Below are positions 34,785-35,876 of a stretch of DNA of 35,876 bases, in pieces. Origin of the DNA: Defluviitaleaceae bacterium (GTDB lineage Bacteria > Bacillota > Clostridia > Lachnospirales > WQUN01); contig WQVX01000012.1 in assembly GCA_009785615.1 (NCBI GenBank), positions 1 to 35,876 of the forward strand, read 5' to 3'. The notes under the pieces are model-generated. The model saw only the letters and a list, made by a program, of their open reading frames with translations. It was not told the origin of the DNA and searched no databases. Numbering within the stretch: position 1 is the first letter of the stretch; each line of letters opens with the position of its first letter. The translations under genes and the position numbers were made by a program.

Positions 34785-35198
34785 TCACAAGAGTACATTG
34801 CGAATATATTCAAAAAGCGAATTTTCATTATATATCATAGGTTCATAGTAAGGAAAAAGTAAAATCATACGTATAACCCATATCCCTATGAGTAAAACAA
34901 TAAACAAAGCCGCAGCAATATTTCTAATTTTAACCGGAACCAACATTAGCAATGGAATAAATGGTACTGTAAAGAACATCGGATGATACGCTAATGCCCG
35001 GCGAATGTTCGGCAAACTACCAAAAGCTCGTGTCATTCCGCATGAGAAACATGGTATCCCTGTTACATTATAAATAAGGCATATGCTGACATCAGCAAAA
35101 AGGGATACTATAAAAGATATCCCTCCGATTGCAATAAATATAATATAGATAGCTAATGTCTTACGGCTTGCTTTAAAGCGGCCTGCGTTGTGGATCAT
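34785..35198 (-). CDS. DUF2752 membrane protein
   Basis: 137 residues with the DUF2752 signature GIPCFSCGMTRAF after the first helix, and about three membrane helices (IYIIFIAIGGISFIVSLFA; PMFFTVPFIPLLMLVPV; AALFIVLLIGIWVIRMILL). Function unknown; the cysteines may bind metal. Its 5' end overlaps the DUF4234 gene by 26 nt. Confidence 0.88.
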   Translation of the reverse strand: MIHNAGRFKASRKTLAIYIIFIAIGGISFIVSLFADVSICLIYNVTGIPCFSCGMTRAFGSLPNIRRALAYHPMFFTVPFIPLLMLVPVKIRNIAAALFIVLLIGIWVIRMILLFPYYEPMIYNENSLFEYIRNVLL

Positions 35199-35556
35199 GC
35201 AGAGAAGAGTTTACATGGTCTGCAAATGAATTAATGTTATTTTGCAAAATGGCAAAAGAAATAATTACTAATGCAAGAACTCCAAGTAACAAATACAGAA
35301 CGGAATCATCTTTTGGTGGCAAGCCATGTAATGTACGCGCACTAGATTCCAGTTTACCGGCTTTATACAGCGCGTATAGACCATAAATACCGCAAGTAAC
35401 TATGGATAAGATTATATCCATGCCGGCAGTGTTTTCCATTTTATTAGCATTATACAAAGACCTTAGTATTGTATACTCCCAATAAATTGCATAAAATCCA
35501 CATGTAATTATGGATAATAGTATTGCTACACCTACTCCTCTTTTTTCTACTATCAT
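35173..35556 (-). CDS. DUF4234 membrane protein
   Basis: 127 residues: repeated helix hairpins with the CGFYAIYW / CGIYGLYALYK motif typical of DUF4234, and a third helix (YLLLGVLALVIISFAIL). Function unknown. AAGGAGG precedes ATG 35556. Coupled by overlap to the DUF2752 gene. Confidence 0.85.
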   Translation of the reverse strand: MIVEKRGVGVAILLSIITCGFYAIYWEYTILRSLYNANKMENTAGMDIILSIVTCGIYGLYALYKAGKLESSARTLHGLPPKDDSVLYLLLGVLALVIISFAILQNNINSFADHVNSSLHDPQRRPL

Positions 35557-35593
35557 TTTTTTCCTCCTTATTAAAGGTAATTTTTATGTGATA

Positions 35594-35875
35594 CTACACA
35601 AACATTTTTTGTAAGTACGCCGCTTTTAGTTGTTTAAGCTGTTCTAACTTTTGGGTTTGGGTGGTTATTTGGTTATCAAGATTACGAAAGAAGTTACCGA
35701 TTGCAACTTGTTCTTTTTTGCAGGGAGCAGTAATTTGCATATCAAGGAAATCCTCTTGATTTATCCTCTTAGCTTTTCTTGAGCCATTAGCCAAATTCCC
35801 TTCAAATTCATAAAAGCTTCTTTGAAGAAATCGTTCAAGAAGAAAACTTGCATCAGCGGACGAGTTAATATCAAA
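35594..35875 (-). CDS. hsdS: Type I restriction specificity subunit HsdS, C-terminal part
   Basis: The frame is open to the right edge, so this is the C-terminal 93 residues only. RINQEDFLDMQITAP followed by KKEQVAIGNFFRNLDNQITTQTQKLEQLKQLKAAYLQKMFV is the end of the second target-recognition domain and the conserved helical spacer of HsdS. It would give DNA sequence specificity to an HsdM/HsdR complex encoded outside the window. An internal TTG at 35794 is not the start. Confidence 0.88.
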   Translation of the reverse strand, partial: FDINSSADASFLLERFLQRSFYEFEGNLANGSRKAKRINQEDFLDMQITAPCKKEQVAIGNFFRNLDNQITTQTQKLEQLKQLKAAYLQKMFV

Positions 35876-35876
35876 T

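Overview
The window looks like a chromosomal segment from a low-to-moderate-GC, endospore-forming Firmicute, most likely class Clostridia. The basis is the complete S10-spc-alpha ribosomal operon in Gram-positive order, zinc-type S14, S4 and L36, a KOW-domain protein between map and infA, frequent TTG/GTG starts with strong AGGAGG sites, and spoIIID. Genus cannot be fixed from sequence alone.

Layout. (1) 1-1040: 3' part of an acidic Asp/Ser-repeat protein ending in a terminator. (2) 1041-16902: a strong promoter (1195-1223), a roughly 290-nt structured leader, then 31 co-directional genes: rpsJ-rplC-rplD-rplW-rplB-rpsS-rplV-rpsC-rplP-rpmC-rpsQ-rplN-rplX-rplE-rpsN-rpsH-rplF-rplR-rpsE-rpmD-rplO-secY-map-(KOW)-infA-rpmJ-rpsM-rpsK-rpsD-rpoA-rplQ, closed by a near-perfect terminator. 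adk is missing from its usual place between secY and map, and L17 carries a large insertion. (3) 16903-17573: mntP, a manganese exporter. (4) 17574-19707, minus strand: a short UvrD/PcrA-type helicase followed 3 nt later by a 34-residue membrane microprotein. (5) 20054-21202: an HD-GYP c-di-GMP phosphodiesterase with its own promoter. (6) 21304-27888: a compact four-gene surface-glycan cluster: a GT2 glycosyltransferase, a stand-alone protein resembling the C-terminal domain of gene four, a methyltransferase with a repeated coiled coil, and a 1034-residue GT2-HAD-C-domain fusion. (7) 27923-29567: a small accessory patch on the minus strand (VOC/PhnB-like protein; GNAT-like protein overlapping a 71-residue protein) in which the same 146-bp upstream region precedes both transcription units. 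(8) 29633-35556: spoIIID, a membrane protein coupled to a TrmH-family rRNA methylase, aroC, a cupin protein, a YigZ/IMPACT protein, and a minus-strand DUF4234-DUF2752-mnmA unit. (9) 35594-35876: C-terminal end of a type I restriction specificity subunit running off the window.

The ribosomal operon supplies translation, protein export (SecY), N-terminal methionine removal (Map), initiation (IF1) and RNA polymerase alpha as one unit. The most unusual material is the glycan cluster with its recurring uncharacterised domain, the duplicated regulatory segment, the microprotein behind the helicase, and one or two genes that appear to start at ATT. All functional statements rest on motif reading by eye; no database search was run.
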